NCBI RefSeq assembly: GCF_014203355.1
Contig: NZ_JACHIR010000001.1
Location: 2,978,038-3,042,037, forward strand
Direction: 5' to 3'
Origin: Kutzneria kofuensis
Lineage (GTDB): Bacteria; Actinomycetota; Actinomycetes; Mycobacteriales; Pseudonocardiaceae
Length of the DNA: 64,000 nucleotides
The position numbers were made by a program, and so were the translations under genes. Positions 30,237 to 38,297 of this stretch are shown here, piece by piece (the first letter of the stretch is position 1; each line of letters opens with the position of its first letter). The notes beneath the pieces are model-generated. The model was not told the origin of the DNA. It searched no databases and worked only from the letters and a program-made list of their open reading frames with translations.

Positions 30237-33142
30237 TCCTCCTGGCTCCTCTGGTGCGGCGGCACCTTGACCAGGGCCTCGCGGGGCAGGTCGGACGGGG
30301 CCGGCGGCAGCTCGGCGGCGTCGTCGATGAGGCCGACCTCCAACTCGGCGGCAAGGTCGTCGTCGTAGGAGTCGTAGTCGATCGCGGCGACGCCCTCGGC
30401 GGGCAGACCGCTGTCCAGCCCCTCGGGCGATGGCACGGCGGGCAGCTCGGCGGGGGCACGGACGGAGTCGCGCTGGGCGTCCGGCGTGGTGTCCATGGCC
30501 TTGCGCAGCTGGTCGAGGTGCGGCCCGGAGAAGTCGATCCGGATCCGCTCGACACCGCCGGCGCCGTCACCGAAGACGAACTGCCGCGGGGCGGTGTCGC
30601 GCTCGGTGCCGGTGCGGTGCGCGCCGGGCCGGCGGCCGAGGCTGGCGATGACCTGCTCGTACCCGGCGCCGACGGGCACCTTGAGCAGGCGTAGCGCGTC
30701 GGCCTGGGCCTCGTCGTCGTCGAGCCGGCCGACGAAGACCGAGTCGAGCAGCGCCACGAAGCCCTGGATCTTGAGGAAGTCGGCCGGGATCTGGCTGGAC
30801 AACATGACCCGGACGTTCCACTTCCGGGAGTCACGGGCGAACCGGTTCATCAGCACCCGGCCGGTCGGCACCTCGGACAGGAAGAACGCCTCGTCGATCC
30901 AGACGCCCTTGCGCATGTCCTTGGGCCGCTCGTAGACGGACCGCTGGGTGAGCCACGCCGCCAGGTTGAGCATCTCGACGCCCAGCGCCTCGGCGTCGGT
31001 CCAGTGCTCGCGGCCGACACCGTCCTTGGGCAGGGTCAGCCCGGCCATGGTGAGCACGGTGAGCCGGTCGTCGCGGACCTCCGAGTACGGGTCGGCGCCG
31101 AATTCGGGGATCAGCAGCGACATGCGCTCGCGCATCTCGTCGAGGAAGTCGGCGACGACGACGGCGTGCTCATGGTGCTCGCTGGCGTCCCGCCGCAGCG
31201 CGTCGAACACCAGCCCGGGGTGCGCGTCGGGACGGCCGCCGACCATGCGGACGGCACGCAGCAGCACGATCCGGGTCTGTGGCAGCCGAGCGACCTCGTA
31301 CGGCAGCAGACCGGACAGCACGTCCAGCACGAGCCGCCGCCGGGTGGCCGCGGCGAGCGCCTTCTCCCGACGCCAGGCGCGCTCGGGGTCCTCCTCGTCC
31401 AGGAAGTGCTCGAGCAGCGGCTCGGCGACGACCCGGTACGGGTTGAGGATGCCGGGCTGCGCGTTGAGCAGGTTGATCGGACGCGCGTACGGCTTCAACT
31501 CCGGAAGCTCGCACAGCGCCGCCAGCGGCCCGGACGGGTCGAGCAGCGTCCAGTACGCGCCGGAACGCAGCGTCTTGTAGACGATGCCGCCGCCGAGGAA
31601 CGACTTACCGCCACCGAGGCCGGCGACCATCGCGGTCAAGCCGGACCCGTCGCGGACCTCTTGCGCCATCCACGGGTCCCACGCCACCGGGCGCCGGGTC
31701 GCGGTGCAGGTCTCGCCGAGCAGGATGCCGCGCCGGTCGCCGACCTCGGCGGTCGCGGTCGGCACGGCGGACGCCGCCCACACCACGGAGCCGCGCCGCA
31801 GGTAGGCGGCGGAGGCGAGCGGCTCGCCGGGGATGAACTCCCGGGCCATCGCGTATTGGGCCTCGGGGTGCTCGATGGCGACCTTCGGCTTGTACAGCTC
31901 GAGCAGGCTCTGCGCGAGCCGCAGCGCCTCGCGCTGGCTGGAGCCGGACACGGCCAGCCGCCACCAGGAGCGCACGCGGGTGCCCAGCGCGGTGAAGCCG
32001 GATGTCATCTCGTCGTCGATCTCGAGCACCCGGCCGGCCTGCCGGACCAGGGACTGCGGCGGCTCGAGGTCGTGCTCGTCGGTGTAGTGCCGGACCTGGG
32101 AGCGGACCTTGTTCATCTGACGCTGCAACTCGCCGCCGACCTCCTCGGGCCGGCGGACGTAGATGCGGGCCGACCACTCCACGGACGCCGGCAGGCGGTC
32201 GGAGCGTTGCACCCACGGGTCGTCGATCTCGGGGATCTGCAGGCCGTGCATGGGGCCGACGGTGAGCACGCAGACGTGCCGCCCGACGCCGGCGTTCGAC
32301 CCGGTGCGGCCGCGCACGGTGACGGTCGGCGAGTACGGCTCCTGGTAGAAGTCGGCAGCGTCGGTGAAGCTGGCCAGGTCCTCCGGTTCCCACGTGTCGG
32401 TGGGCACCGCCGGCATGTTGCGCGGCGCGGGCAGCCCCAGCGAGCACGACCGGTGCATCAGCCAGGACATCTCGTTCGCGGTGACCGGTCGGCCCTCCAG
32501 GCCGGCGGAGCCGATCACCTGGTCGAGGTACTCGACCTCGCTGTCCAGGGCGACCAGCTCGGCGTCGACGGCCGCGGGGAAGACGCGGCGAAGCACGGGC
32601 GCGGCGCGCTCGACCGCCCGGTCGACGACGTTGCGGGTCTGCACCTGGACGCCCAGGTAGACCTCCTTCTCCGCCATGGACCGGCCCATCAGCTGCTGCT
32701 GCTCGCCGATCATGTAGTCGTCGAAGGACAGCCCGCCGGGCGCGTCGGGCAGCCGGTTCAGCGCGTTGTGCACGTGCGCCTCGGCCCACATCCGGATCGG
32801 GTACGGCCGGGTGGTGACACGCAGGTGCATCCAGCGCCCCTGCAGCTCGGCGTACTGACCGGCGATGGCCGCGATCAGGTCCTGGCGTTGCGAGTCGGAC
32901 CGGAACGACCAGCGCTGCGGCGCGAGCCGGTACCAGGCGTAGACGTCCTGGCCGGTGCGCACGAGGTGGCCGTCGATGCTGCGGACGGCGATGCTCGGGG
33001 TGTAGCTCGGGATCGCCTGCTCACCGGGGAGCCGTCGCCCTCGTGTGCTGTACGCCCGCCTGTCGACCGGTAGCTCGGCGGCAGCATGCTGCGCCACGTG
33101 CCGCACCGAGCGGCTGTCACGGTCTCGCCGGCGTCCGAACAC
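30233..33142 (-). CDS. VirB4-like secretion ATPase
   Basis: A 969-residue AAA+ motor protein of the VirB4/TraC/TcpF kind. The Walker A motif GLGGGKS is at 508-514 and the Walker B VWIDE at 747-751. The long N-terminal half (about 50-440) resembles the VirB4 N-domain, and the C-terminal 100 residues are acidic and proline-rich. It would energise substrate transport or pilus assembly at the membrane. The GTG start has GGGAGG 6 nt upstream. It overlaps the TcpE-like gene by 26 bp and the VirB6-like gene by 4 bp, so the cluster is one operon. Confidence 0.88.
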   Translation of the reverse strand: MFGRRRDRDSRSVRHVAQHAAAELPVDRRAYSTRGRRLPGEQAIPSYTPSIAVRSIDGHLVRTGQDVYAWYRLAPQRWSFRSDSQRQDLIAAIAGQYAELQGRWMHLRVTTRPYPIRMWAEAHVHNALNRLPDAPGGLSFDDYMIGEQQQLMGRSMAEKEVYLGVQVQTRNVVDRAVERAAPVLRRVFPAAVDAELVALDSEVEYLDQVIGSAGLEGRPVTANEMSWLMHRSCSLGLPAPRNMPAVPTDTWEPEDLASFTDAADFYQEPYSPTVTVRGRTGSNAGVGRHVCVLTVGPMHGLQIPEIDDPWVQRSDRLPASVEWSARIYVRRPEEVGGELQRQMNKVRSQVRHYTDEHDLEPPQSLVRQAGRVLEIDDEMTSGFTALGTRVRSWWRLAVSGSSQREALRLAQSLLELYKPKVAIEHPEAQYAMAREFIPGEPLASAAYLRRGSVVWAASAVPTATAEVGDRRGILLGETCTATRRPVAWDPWMAQEVRDGSGLTAMVAGLGGGKSFLGGGIVYKTLRSGAYWTLLDPSGPLAALCELPELKPYARPINLLNAQPGILNPYRVVAEPLLEHFLDEEDPERAWRREKALAAATRRRLVLDVLSGLLPYEVARLPQTRIVLLRAVRMVGGRPDAHPGLVFDALRRDASEHHEHAVVVADFLDEMRERMSLLIPEFGADPYSEVRDDRLTVLTMAGLTLPKDGVGREHWTDAEALGVEMLNLAAWLTQRSVYERPKDMRKGVWIDEAFFLSEVPTGRVLMNRFARDSRKWNVRVMLSSQIPADFLKIQGFVALLDSVFVGRLDDDEAQADALRLLKVPVGAGYEQVIASLGRRPGAHRTGTERDTAPRQFVFGDGAGGVERIRIDFSGPHLDQLRKAMDTTPDAQRDSVRAPAELPAVPSPEGLDSGLPAEGVAAIDYDSYDDDLAAELEVGLIDDAAELPPAPSDLPREALVKVPPHQRSQEE

Positions 33143-33608
33143 CGCGAACCTCCCTGGTACGACTTGCTGCCTGCCGACGTGGTTGCTGGGTGTGCCGGCT
33201 GGGTGAGTTCTCCGCCGGCGGCAGTTGCCGCCGGCCCTGCTTGGCGGCCGGCCGCCGGCCGCTGACCTTGATCCGGGTGGCGGTGACCGCGCCGCCCTTG
33301 CCGGTGGTGACCTGTCTCGGGGCGGTCAGCTCCCGCACCCACATCGTCACCACGGCGCCGAGCGGGCGCTCGTGGCTGATCCGCGAGCCGACCAGGCGGG
33401 TGATGACGATCGTGATCACCAACGCCCACGCGACGCTGAAGAAGCCGAAGCCGATCCCGATCCGTCGCTCGACGGTGAGGGTGAGGAAGAACACGGCGAG
33501 GCCGATGCCCCAGGACACGTATCGGGCACGCCACGGGAACGTCGCCTTGGGCGGGCCGAGCCAGACGGCGTCGACCCGGTAGACCTCGTCGTCAGTGCGG
33601 ATCCGCAC
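33117..33608 (-). CDS. TcpE/PrgI-like membrane protein
   Basis: A 163-residue protein. The first 25 residues are soluble, followed by two close membrane helices (about 30-46 and 50-70) and a basic C-terminal tail of 90 residues. Small two-helix proteins of this kind (PrgI/TcpE/VirB3-like) directly precede the VirB4 ATPase in Gram-positive conjugation loci. The assignment is by topology and position. The start is GTG, 6 bp after the preceding gene. Confidence 0.65.
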   Translation of the reverse strand: MRIRTDDEVYRVDAVWLGPPKATFPWRARYVSWGIGLAVFFLTLTVERRIGIGFGFFSVAWALVITIVITRLVGSRISHERPLGAVVTMWVRELTAPRQVTTGKGGAVTATRIKVSGRRPAAKQGRRQLPPAENSPSRHTQQPRRQAASRTREVRGVRTPARP

Positions 33609-33614
33609 GCCCGC

Positions 33615-33884
33615 TCACCCGGTGAACAGGCCGGCGAGCCACTTGCCGATGTCGACGCCCGCTCCCGTGATCGCGATACCGATGATGGCCAGCGCCACGA
33701 TGACACCGCCGATGCGGCGCATGACACCCGCGTTGTCGCCCTTGCCGCCGCCGAGCCACAGCAGCAGCAGCGCGACCGCGAGCAACAGCAGCGGCACGAG
33801 GTTGCCGGTGATCCAGGATTGGACGTTGTTGGTCTTGAGGGGCGTGTCGGCCACAAGGGTGATGAGGCTGCTGGTGGCGGTCAT
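33615..33884 (-). CDS. Small two-helix membrane protein, VirB2-like candidate
   Basis: An 89-residue protein with two hydrophobic helices (about 27-46 and 57-78) separated by a short Gly/Lys/Arg loop. The ATG follows GGAGTAGGAC. It is the first gene of the cluster. The size, two-helix hairpin and position match pilin-like VirB2 subunits and the small proteins heading actinomycete type IV loci. I cannot distinguish a pilin from a membrane scaffold by sequence. Confidence 0.7.
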   Translation of the reverse strand: MTATSSLITLVADTPLKTNNVQSWITGNLVPLLLLAVALLLLWLGGGKGDNAGVMRRIGGVIVALAIIGIAITGAGVDIGKWLAGLFTG

Positions 33885-34271
33885 GTCCTACTCCGGAGTG
33901 CGTGGAGCGTTACTTGCCGGGGGGCGCCCCCGGTCGGCGCTGGCGAGTACAGCACGAGTGGCGTCGCCCGGTGTAGGGGTCGTCAGCGCCCTGGGTTGAT
34001 CCAAAACGTTCCCCTCGACCGCGTATTACGTCTAATCTGGCTCCACCCATCATCGGTGGCGAGGGCCGGATGGAGAACACGTGACACGGAATTCTCCCGC
34101 TTGCCGGAACAGTTCACCCGCTTGCGACAAAGCTCATCACACAGTGTGCGTCGACAACGGTAACACCGTGACAGACCTGACCTGTTCGGCTGACGGACCT
34201 GGCGACGCGGCCCGCGTGCTGCTGGACTTCCGTGACGGACGGCTCACCCCTCCTCAAGCAGGGATGTTCGC
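33885..34271. other. Divergent control region of the T4SS-like cluster
   Basis: 387 bp between the minus-strand cluster and the plus-strand RHH gene. It is visibly richer in A+T than the flanks and holds the 21-bp-period repeats and a possible short coding sequence. Promoters in both directions are expected, but I cannot place them reliably. Confidence 0.6.
34092..34125. repeat. Two direct repeats with 21-bp period
   Basis: TTCTCCCGCTTGC (34092-34104) and TTCACCCGCTTGC (34113-34125) differ at one base and are exactly 21 bp apart, about two DNA turns. They lie upstream of a probable RHH gene, so an operator or centromere-like site is plausible. Confidence 0.6.
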
Positions 34272-34293
34272 ATGGCCCCGCAACCCGAGCTAG
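34168..34293 (+). CDS. Possible 41-residue protein overlapping the RHH gene
   Basis: A GTG-started frame encoding MTDLTCSADG...AWPRNPS. Its last 22 bp overlap the start of the next gene, an arrangement typical of coupling. About 70% of third positions are G/C, lower than in neighbours, and no clear ribosome site is seen. I do not recognise it. A longer in-frame GTG exists at 34081. It may equally be non-coding leader. Confidence 0.3.
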   Translation: MTDLTCSADGPGDAARVLLDFRDGRLTPPQAGMFAWPRNPS

Positions 34294-34592
34294 ACCATGG
34301 CGAGGACGCCCCGCTGCACGCCGAACAGGCTACCGGCCGGGGGCGCGTGACCGGCCGCCGGGTCCAGCGCACCGTGAACTTCGACCAGGAAGTCCTCGAC
34401 CGCGCCCGGGCCGCCGCCGCGCACCTGGCCACGCACGCCCCGGAGGCCGGCGTGCGCAGCCTCGCCGACATCGTCAACCCGGCCGTCGCGGAGCGGGTCG
34501 CCGAGTTGGAGGAGCGGTTCAATTCGGGCCAACCGTTCGAACCGGTCTTCCGGCTACCGGTCGGCCGCCCGCGCGAGTGGCCGGGCACCTGA
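34272..34592 (+). CDS. Probable ribbon-helix-helix DNA-binding protein
   Basis: A 106-residue protein. After a flexible acidic N-terminus there is a short strand RVQRTVNF (30-37), a helix (about 39-54) and a second helix LADIVNPAVAERVAELEERF (64-83). That is the strand-helix-helix layout of ParG/omega/Arc-type repressors and plasmid centromere-binding proteins. The motif is inferred from pattern, not a firm family match. It is divergent from the secretion-like operon, with repeats in between, so it is a candidate regulator of that operon. Confidence 0.6.
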   Translation: MAPQPELDHGEDAPLHAEQATGRGRVTGRRVQRTVNFDQEVLDRARAAAAHLATHAPEAGVRSLADIVNPAVAERVAELEERFNSGQPFEPVFRLPVGRPREWPGT

Positions 34593-34700
34593 CACTGTGC
34601 CCTTGCCGCGCGTACCGCGCGGGCGAGAGCGCTCGTGACCGGTGCCTCCCCTGGCCGCGGCGCGGTCCGCACTCTTCGGGCGACCACGAGGTAGCCCGAA

Positions 34701-34723
34701 CGGCCCCGCCGGAGGCGGGGCCG
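34701..34723 (-). terminator. rnpB terminator
   Basis: A 10-bp GC-rich stem CGGCCCCGCC/GGCGGGGCCG with a 3-nt loop, 10 nt after the RNase P RNA 3' end on the minus strand, followed by TTCGGG. Confidence 0.7.
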
Positions 34724-34732
34724 TGGGCGCGA

Positions 34733-35131
34733 ACGAGTCGGCTTGTAAGCCGGATCCTGTACCCGGCTCGCGCCGGGCAGCGGCCATCCATCTCGACCTG
34801 CCGTTGCCGGCAGGCTCCAGCGGCCTACCCGCAGGCATCGGGCGGGCAGCCCTCGATCGCCTGCGCAGGCGCCGCACGCGGCGCCCTCTTGGCCTTGCTC
34901 CGGGTGGGGTTTACCGAGCCACCCCGGTCACCCGGGGTGCTGGTGGTCTCTTACACCACCGTTTCACCCTTACCCGGCCGCTCGAGAGCGGCCGGGCGGT
35001 CTGTTTTCTGTGGCACTGTCCCGCGGGTCGCCCCGGGTTGCCGTTAGCAACCACCCTGCCCTGTGGAGTCCGGACTTTCCTCGGCGGCGGACCGTGGTCC
35101 GCCGACGCGGCCGCCCCGCCGACTCGTCCGC
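34733..35131 (-). ncRNA. rnpB: RNase P RNA, class A
   Basis: Catalytic RNA of RNase P, which matures tRNA 5' ends. The ends pair perfectly over ten bases (ACGAGTCGGC with GCCGACTCGT), forming helix P1. The conserved core GAGGAAAGTCCGGACTCC, CAGGGCAGGGTG, the internal GGGTGAAACGGTG, GGTAAACCCCACCCGGAGCA and the 3' ACAGGATCCGGCTTACA are all present. About 400 nt is the normal actinobacterial size. Ends are estimated from P1 and the promoter. Confidence 0.95.
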
Positions 35132-35138
35132 GTCGACA

Positions 35139-35144
35139 AGCCTA
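35139..35144 (-). promoter_or_regulatory. rnpB -10 element
   Basis: Minus-strand TAGGCT lies about 8 nt before the expected 5' end of RNase P RNA. No strong -35 is visible. Confidence 0.45.
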
Positions 35145-35220
35145 GTACGGCGTGTCCCAGTGTCTGGAATGGGTTCGGGCACGCGTTGACCCCCTTTGGG
35201 CGTCGTGCTCTACTCGCTGC

Positions 35221-35301
35221 ATGGTCGCGGTTTGCCGACTCACTCGCCGTCGTCACGTGGATTTCGTCCGCGTCGCGGCGAGCGGCTGTCGTTCCTGGTA
35301 G
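35221..35301 (+). CDS. Putative sulfur-operon leader peptide
   Basis: A 26-residue frame, ATG to TAG, reading MVAVCRLTRRRHVDFVRVAA and ending SGCRSW. The core RLTxRRHVDxxRVxxxxCR is the pattern of the short putative leader peptides found before sulfur-assimilation genes across actinobacteria, which are thought to act in cysteine-responsive attenuation. It has two cysteine codons and ends 68 nt before sfnG. It is too short for routine gene calling, but the match to the pattern is strong. Confidence 0.75.
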   Translation: MVAVCRLTRRRHVDFVRVAASGCRSW

Positions 35302-35369
35302 ATCGTCCTCATTTCCCCGTGACCCCGAGCGGGTTTCTTCTGTGTACGACACAAATTTCTGGAGAAGCC

Positions 35370-36503
35370 TTGTCCGAACACGTCGGATACGAGCCCGTCA
35401 AATTCGCCTACTGGGTGCCGAACGTCAGCGGCGGCCTGGTCGTCAGCAAGATCGAGCAGCGCACCGACTGGGGGTACGACTACAACCGCGAACTGGCCGT
35501 GTTGGCCGAGAACAACGGTTTCGAGTACGCGTTGAGCCAGGTCCGCTACATCGCCAGCTACGGCGCGGCCTATCAGCACGAGTCGACGAGCTTCAGCCTG
35601 GCGCTGCTGCTGGCGACCGAGCGGCTGAAGGTGATCGCGGCGGTGCACCCGGGCCTGTGGCAGCCGGGTGTGCTGGCGAAACTGCTGGCCACGGCCGATC
35701 ACCTGTCCGGCGGCCGGGCGGCGGTGAACGTCGTCAGCGGGTGGTTCAAGGACGAGTTCACCAAGCTGGGCGAGCCGTGGCTGGAACACGACGAGCGTTA
35801 TCGGCGGTCGGAGGAGTTCATCAGGGTGCTGCGGGAGATCTGGACGTCCGATCACGCCGAGTTCAGCGGCGACTTCTATCGGCTCCACGACTTCGACCTG
35901 AAGCCGAAACCTCTCGCCGCCGAGGGCCGGCCGCATCCGGAGATCTTCCAGGGCGGCAACTCGACGGCGGCCCGAGCGATGGCCGGCCGGGTGTCCGACT
36001 GGTATTTCAGCAACGGCAAGGACTTCGACGGGATCACCGAGCAGATCGGCGAGGTGAACGCGACCGCGAAGCAGCACGGCCGACGGGTGCGATTCGGCCT
36101 GAACGGCTTCCTCATCGCGCGGGACACCGAGGCCGAGGCGAAGGAAGTGCTGCGGGAAATCGTGGCCAAGGCCGATGTCGAAGCGGTCGAGGGATTCGGT
36201 TCCGCGGTGAAGCAGGCCGGCCAGTCGACCGGGAACAGGACCGGCATGTGGCAGGACTCCTCGTTCGAGGACCTGGTCCAGTACAACGACGGCTTCCGGA
36301 CCCGGCTGATCGGCACGCCCGAGCAGGTGGCGACGCGGATCGTGGAGTACCGGCGCCGTGGTGTGGACCTGCTGCTGCTCGGCTTCCTGCACTACCTGGA
36401 GGAGGTCGAGTACTTCGGCCGCAAGGTGCTGCCGATCGTCCGCGAGCTGGAGGCGGACCTGGATTCCTCGGCGGCGACGCCCCAGCCGGTACCCGTGGGC
36501 TGA
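35370..36503 (+). CDS. sfnG: FMNH2-dependent dimethylsulfone monooxygenase
   Basis: A luciferase-like flavin-dependent monooxygenase of 377 residues. It very closely follows the SfnG pattern: FAYWVPNVSGGLVVSKIEQR near the N-terminus, then ALSQVRYIASYGA, NVVSGWFKDEF, EPWLEHDERYRRSEEF, HPEIFQGG and VSDWYFSNG. SfnG converts dimethylsulfone to methanesulfinate for sulfur scavenging and needs a separate FMN reductase, supplied by the next gene. The TTG start is chosen for its GGAG 5 nt upstream; the frame is open further upstream but lacks a site. A leader peptide precedes it. Confidence 0.9.
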   Translation: MSEHVGYEPVKFAYWVPNVSGGLVVSKIEQRTDWGYDYNRELAVLAENNGFEYALSQVRYIASYGAAYQHESTSFSLALLLATERLKVIAAVHPGLWQPGVLAKLLATADHLSGGRAAVNVVSGWFKDEFTKLGEPWLEHDERYRRSEEFIRVLREIWTSDHAEFSGDFYRLHDFDLKPKPLAAEGRPHPEIFQGGNSTAARAMAGRVSDWYFSNGKDFDGITEQIGEVNATAKQHGRRVRFGLNGFLIARDTEAEAKEVLREIVAKADVEAVEGFGSAVKQAGQSTGNRTGMWQDSSFEDLVQYNDGFRTRLIGTPEQVATRIVEYRRRGVDLLLLGFLHYLEEVEYFGRKVLPIVRELEADLDSSAATPQPVPVG

Positions 36504-36529
36504 CCGCCGTCCCCCGATCCACTCCCCTG

Positions 36530-36563
36530 CCTCGGTGCAGCGGCGGCGGTCGCTGCACCGAGG
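36530..36563 (+). other. Intercistronic hairpin between sfnG and the FMN reductase gene
   Basis: A perfect 13-bp stem CCTCGGTGCAGCG/CGCTGCACCGAGG with an 8-nt loop. It ends 7 nt before the GGAGG of the downstream gene and has no T-tract. It may stabilise the upstream message, attenuate the downstream gene or limit its translation. Confidence 0.7.
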
Positions 36564-36580
36564 CGACCCTGGAGGTCGCC

Positions 36581-37135
36581 ATGTCGACAGTGCTCATGCT
36601 CTCCGGCAGCCCGTCGCCGGACTCCCGAACCGGCGTGCTGCTCGCGCACACCGGCGACTGGCTGGCATCGCGCGGGCACGAGGTGCAGACGCTGCACGTG
36701 CGCGAGCTGCCGACCTCGGCGTTGCTGGTGTCCAACACCGAGCACCCGGCGATCCGGGCGGCGGTCAGCCTGGTGCACCGGGCGGACGGCGTCATCGTGG
36801 CGAGCCCGGTCTACCGCGCTGCCTACAGCGGCCTGGTCAAGGCGTTCCTGGACCTGCTCGCGGACAACGCGCTGGCCAGGAAGGTCGTGCTGCCGCTGGC
36901 CACCGGGGGCTCCCAGGGCCACCTGGTCGCGATCGACTACGCGTTGCGGCCGATGCTGACGGCGATGGGTGCGGACCAGCTCGTGCCCGGCTGCTTCGTG
37001 CTGGATCGGCTGATCCAGCACGGCGACGACGGTGGCGCGATCGCACCGGACGCGCGTGCGGCTGTGGACAGCGCGCTCGAAGGCTTCGACGAGGCGCTGG
37101 GTGCGGTACGCGCCCGGCTGGCCGCCGCGTCGTAG
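36581..37135 (+). CDS. ssuE: NADPH-dependent FMN reductase
   Basis: A 184-residue flavodoxin-fold reductase. The N-terminal LSGSPSPDSRT is the flavin phosphate-binding loop, and ASPVYRAAYSGLVKAFLD is the second signature of SsuE-type reductases; PLATGGSQGHLVA follows. It would supply FMNH2 to SfnG. The ATG has GGAGG 5 nt upstream. It is convergent with the RNase H/phosphatase gene, with only 46 bp and no obvious terminator between them. Confidence 0.9.
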   Translation: MSTVLMLSGSPSPDSRTGVLLAHTGDWLASRGHEVQTLHVRELPTSALLVSNTEHPAIRAAVSLVHRADGVIVASPVYRAAYSGLVKAFLDLLADNALARKVVLPLATGGSQGHLVAIDYALRPMLTAMGADQLVPGCFVLDRLIQHGDDGGAIAPDARAAVDSALEGFDEALGAVRARLAAAS

Positions 37136-37181
37136 TCGAGGGAGCCGGACGTCGGCCCGCCTGCCCCGCGCGGCTGCGCCG

Positions 37182-38297
37182 CTAGCCGAGATGCGAGGTG
37201 TCGTTGAAGAGCCGGACCGAGGCGTTGCCGTCGGGGTAGAACTCGGCGATCGACAGCGAGGCCGTGTCCAGGTGCAGCCGGTAGAGCAGTGACGGGCCGG
37301 CGTCGAGCGCCATCCGCAGCAGGCTCTTGATCGGCGTCACGTGACTGACGACGACGATCGTGCTGCCGCCGTAGCGGGCGATCAGGTCGTCACGGCCGCG
37401 GCGCACCCGACGGTGCACGGCGTCGAAGCTCTCGCCGTTGGGCGGCGCGACCGAGGTGTCGGACAGCCACCGGCGGTGCAGCTCCGGGTCGCGCTCGGCG
37501 GCCTCGCGGAACGTCAGGCCCTCCCAGTCGCCGAAGTCGGTCTCGATCAGGCCGTCGTGGGTGGTCAGCTCGACGCCGATCGCGTCGGCGACGGCCCGGG
37601 CGGTCTGCACGGTCCTGGTCAGCGGCGACGCGACGACGGCTGCGATGTCCGGCACCTTGGCCAGCCGCGCGGCCGCGGCGGCGGCCTGCTGCTCGCCGAG
37701 CTCGCTGAGGGCGATCTCGCCGCGTCCGGAGTAGCGACGTTCGACGGTCAGCGGCGTCTGGCCGTGCCGGAGCAGCAGGAGCTTGGTCGGCACGCCTTGC
37801 GCGCCGGTCCAACCGGGTGCGGCCGGCTTCCCCGCCTGCTCGGCACCGGTCCGCTCGGCACCCGCCCGCTCGGCTGCGGCCGGCTTCTCGACGCCGGCCT
37901 GGGCGTCCATCGCCTCGTTGGCGAGCCGGTCGGCATGTTTGTTCCGCTCACGCGGGATCCACTCGAACGTCACCTGTGCGAAGCCGGCGACCAGCGCCTT
38001 GGCCTCGGCGTTGAGCGGCTGCATCGAGGGGTGCTTGACCTGCCAGCGGCCGGACATCTGCTCGATGACCAGCTTGGAGTCCATCCGGACGGCGACCGTG
38101 TCGGCGCCGAGGTCGCGCGCCGCGGTGAGGCCGGCGATCAGGCCGCGGTACTCGGCGACGTTGTTGGTGGTGGTGCCAACGCCTTCCTTGCGCTCGGCGA
38201 GCACGGCGCCGGTGTCGGCGTCGAACACGACGGAGCCGTAGCCGGCGGGGCCTGGGTTGCCCCTGGACCCGCCGTCGGCCTCGACGATGACCTTCAC
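37182..38297 (-). CDS. Bifunctional RNase HI/acid phosphatase
   Basis: A 371-residue fusion like Rv2228c. Residues 1-135 are RNase HI with the DEDD residues Asp8 (DGGSRGNPG), Glu49, Asp73 and Asp123. A 35-residue Ala/Gly/Glu linker follows. Residues 170-371 are a histidine phosphatase with LLLRHGQT (175-181) and the second His in VVVSHVTP. In mycobacteria the C-terminal domain acts as an alpha-ribazole-type phosphatase, which fits the cobalamin genes downstream. The GTG start overlaps the zinc ribbon gene stop by 4 bp (GTGA), so longer frames are rejected. Confidence 0.93.
   Translation of the reverse strand: MKVIVEADGGSRGNPGPAGYGSVVFDADTGAVLAERKEGVGTTTNNVAEYRGLIAGLTAARDLGADTVAVRMDSKLVIEQMSGRWQVKHPSMQPLNAEAKALVAGFAQVTFEWIPRERNKHADRLANEAMDAQAGVEKPAAAERAGAERTGAEQAGKPAAPGWTGAQGVPTKLLLLRHGQTPLTVERRYSGRGEIALSELGEQQAAAAAARLAKVPDIAAVVASPLTRTVQTARAVADAIGVELTTHDGLIETDFGDWEGLTFREAAERDPELHRRWLSDTSVAPPNGESFDAVHRRVRRGRDDLIARYGGSTIVVVSHVTPIKSLLRMALDAGPSLLYRLHLDTASLSIAEFYPDGNASVRLFNDTSHLG

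Noticed and set aside
31004-33073. 689-codon open frame antisense to the VirB4-like gene
   Set aside because: Arg/Gly/His-rich translation; the minus strand carries intact Walker motifs.
26103-34592. Complete integrative conjugative element
   Set aside because: No integrase, excisionase, relaxase, coupling ATPase, tRNA target or flanking direct repeats visible; called a T4SS-like cluster only.
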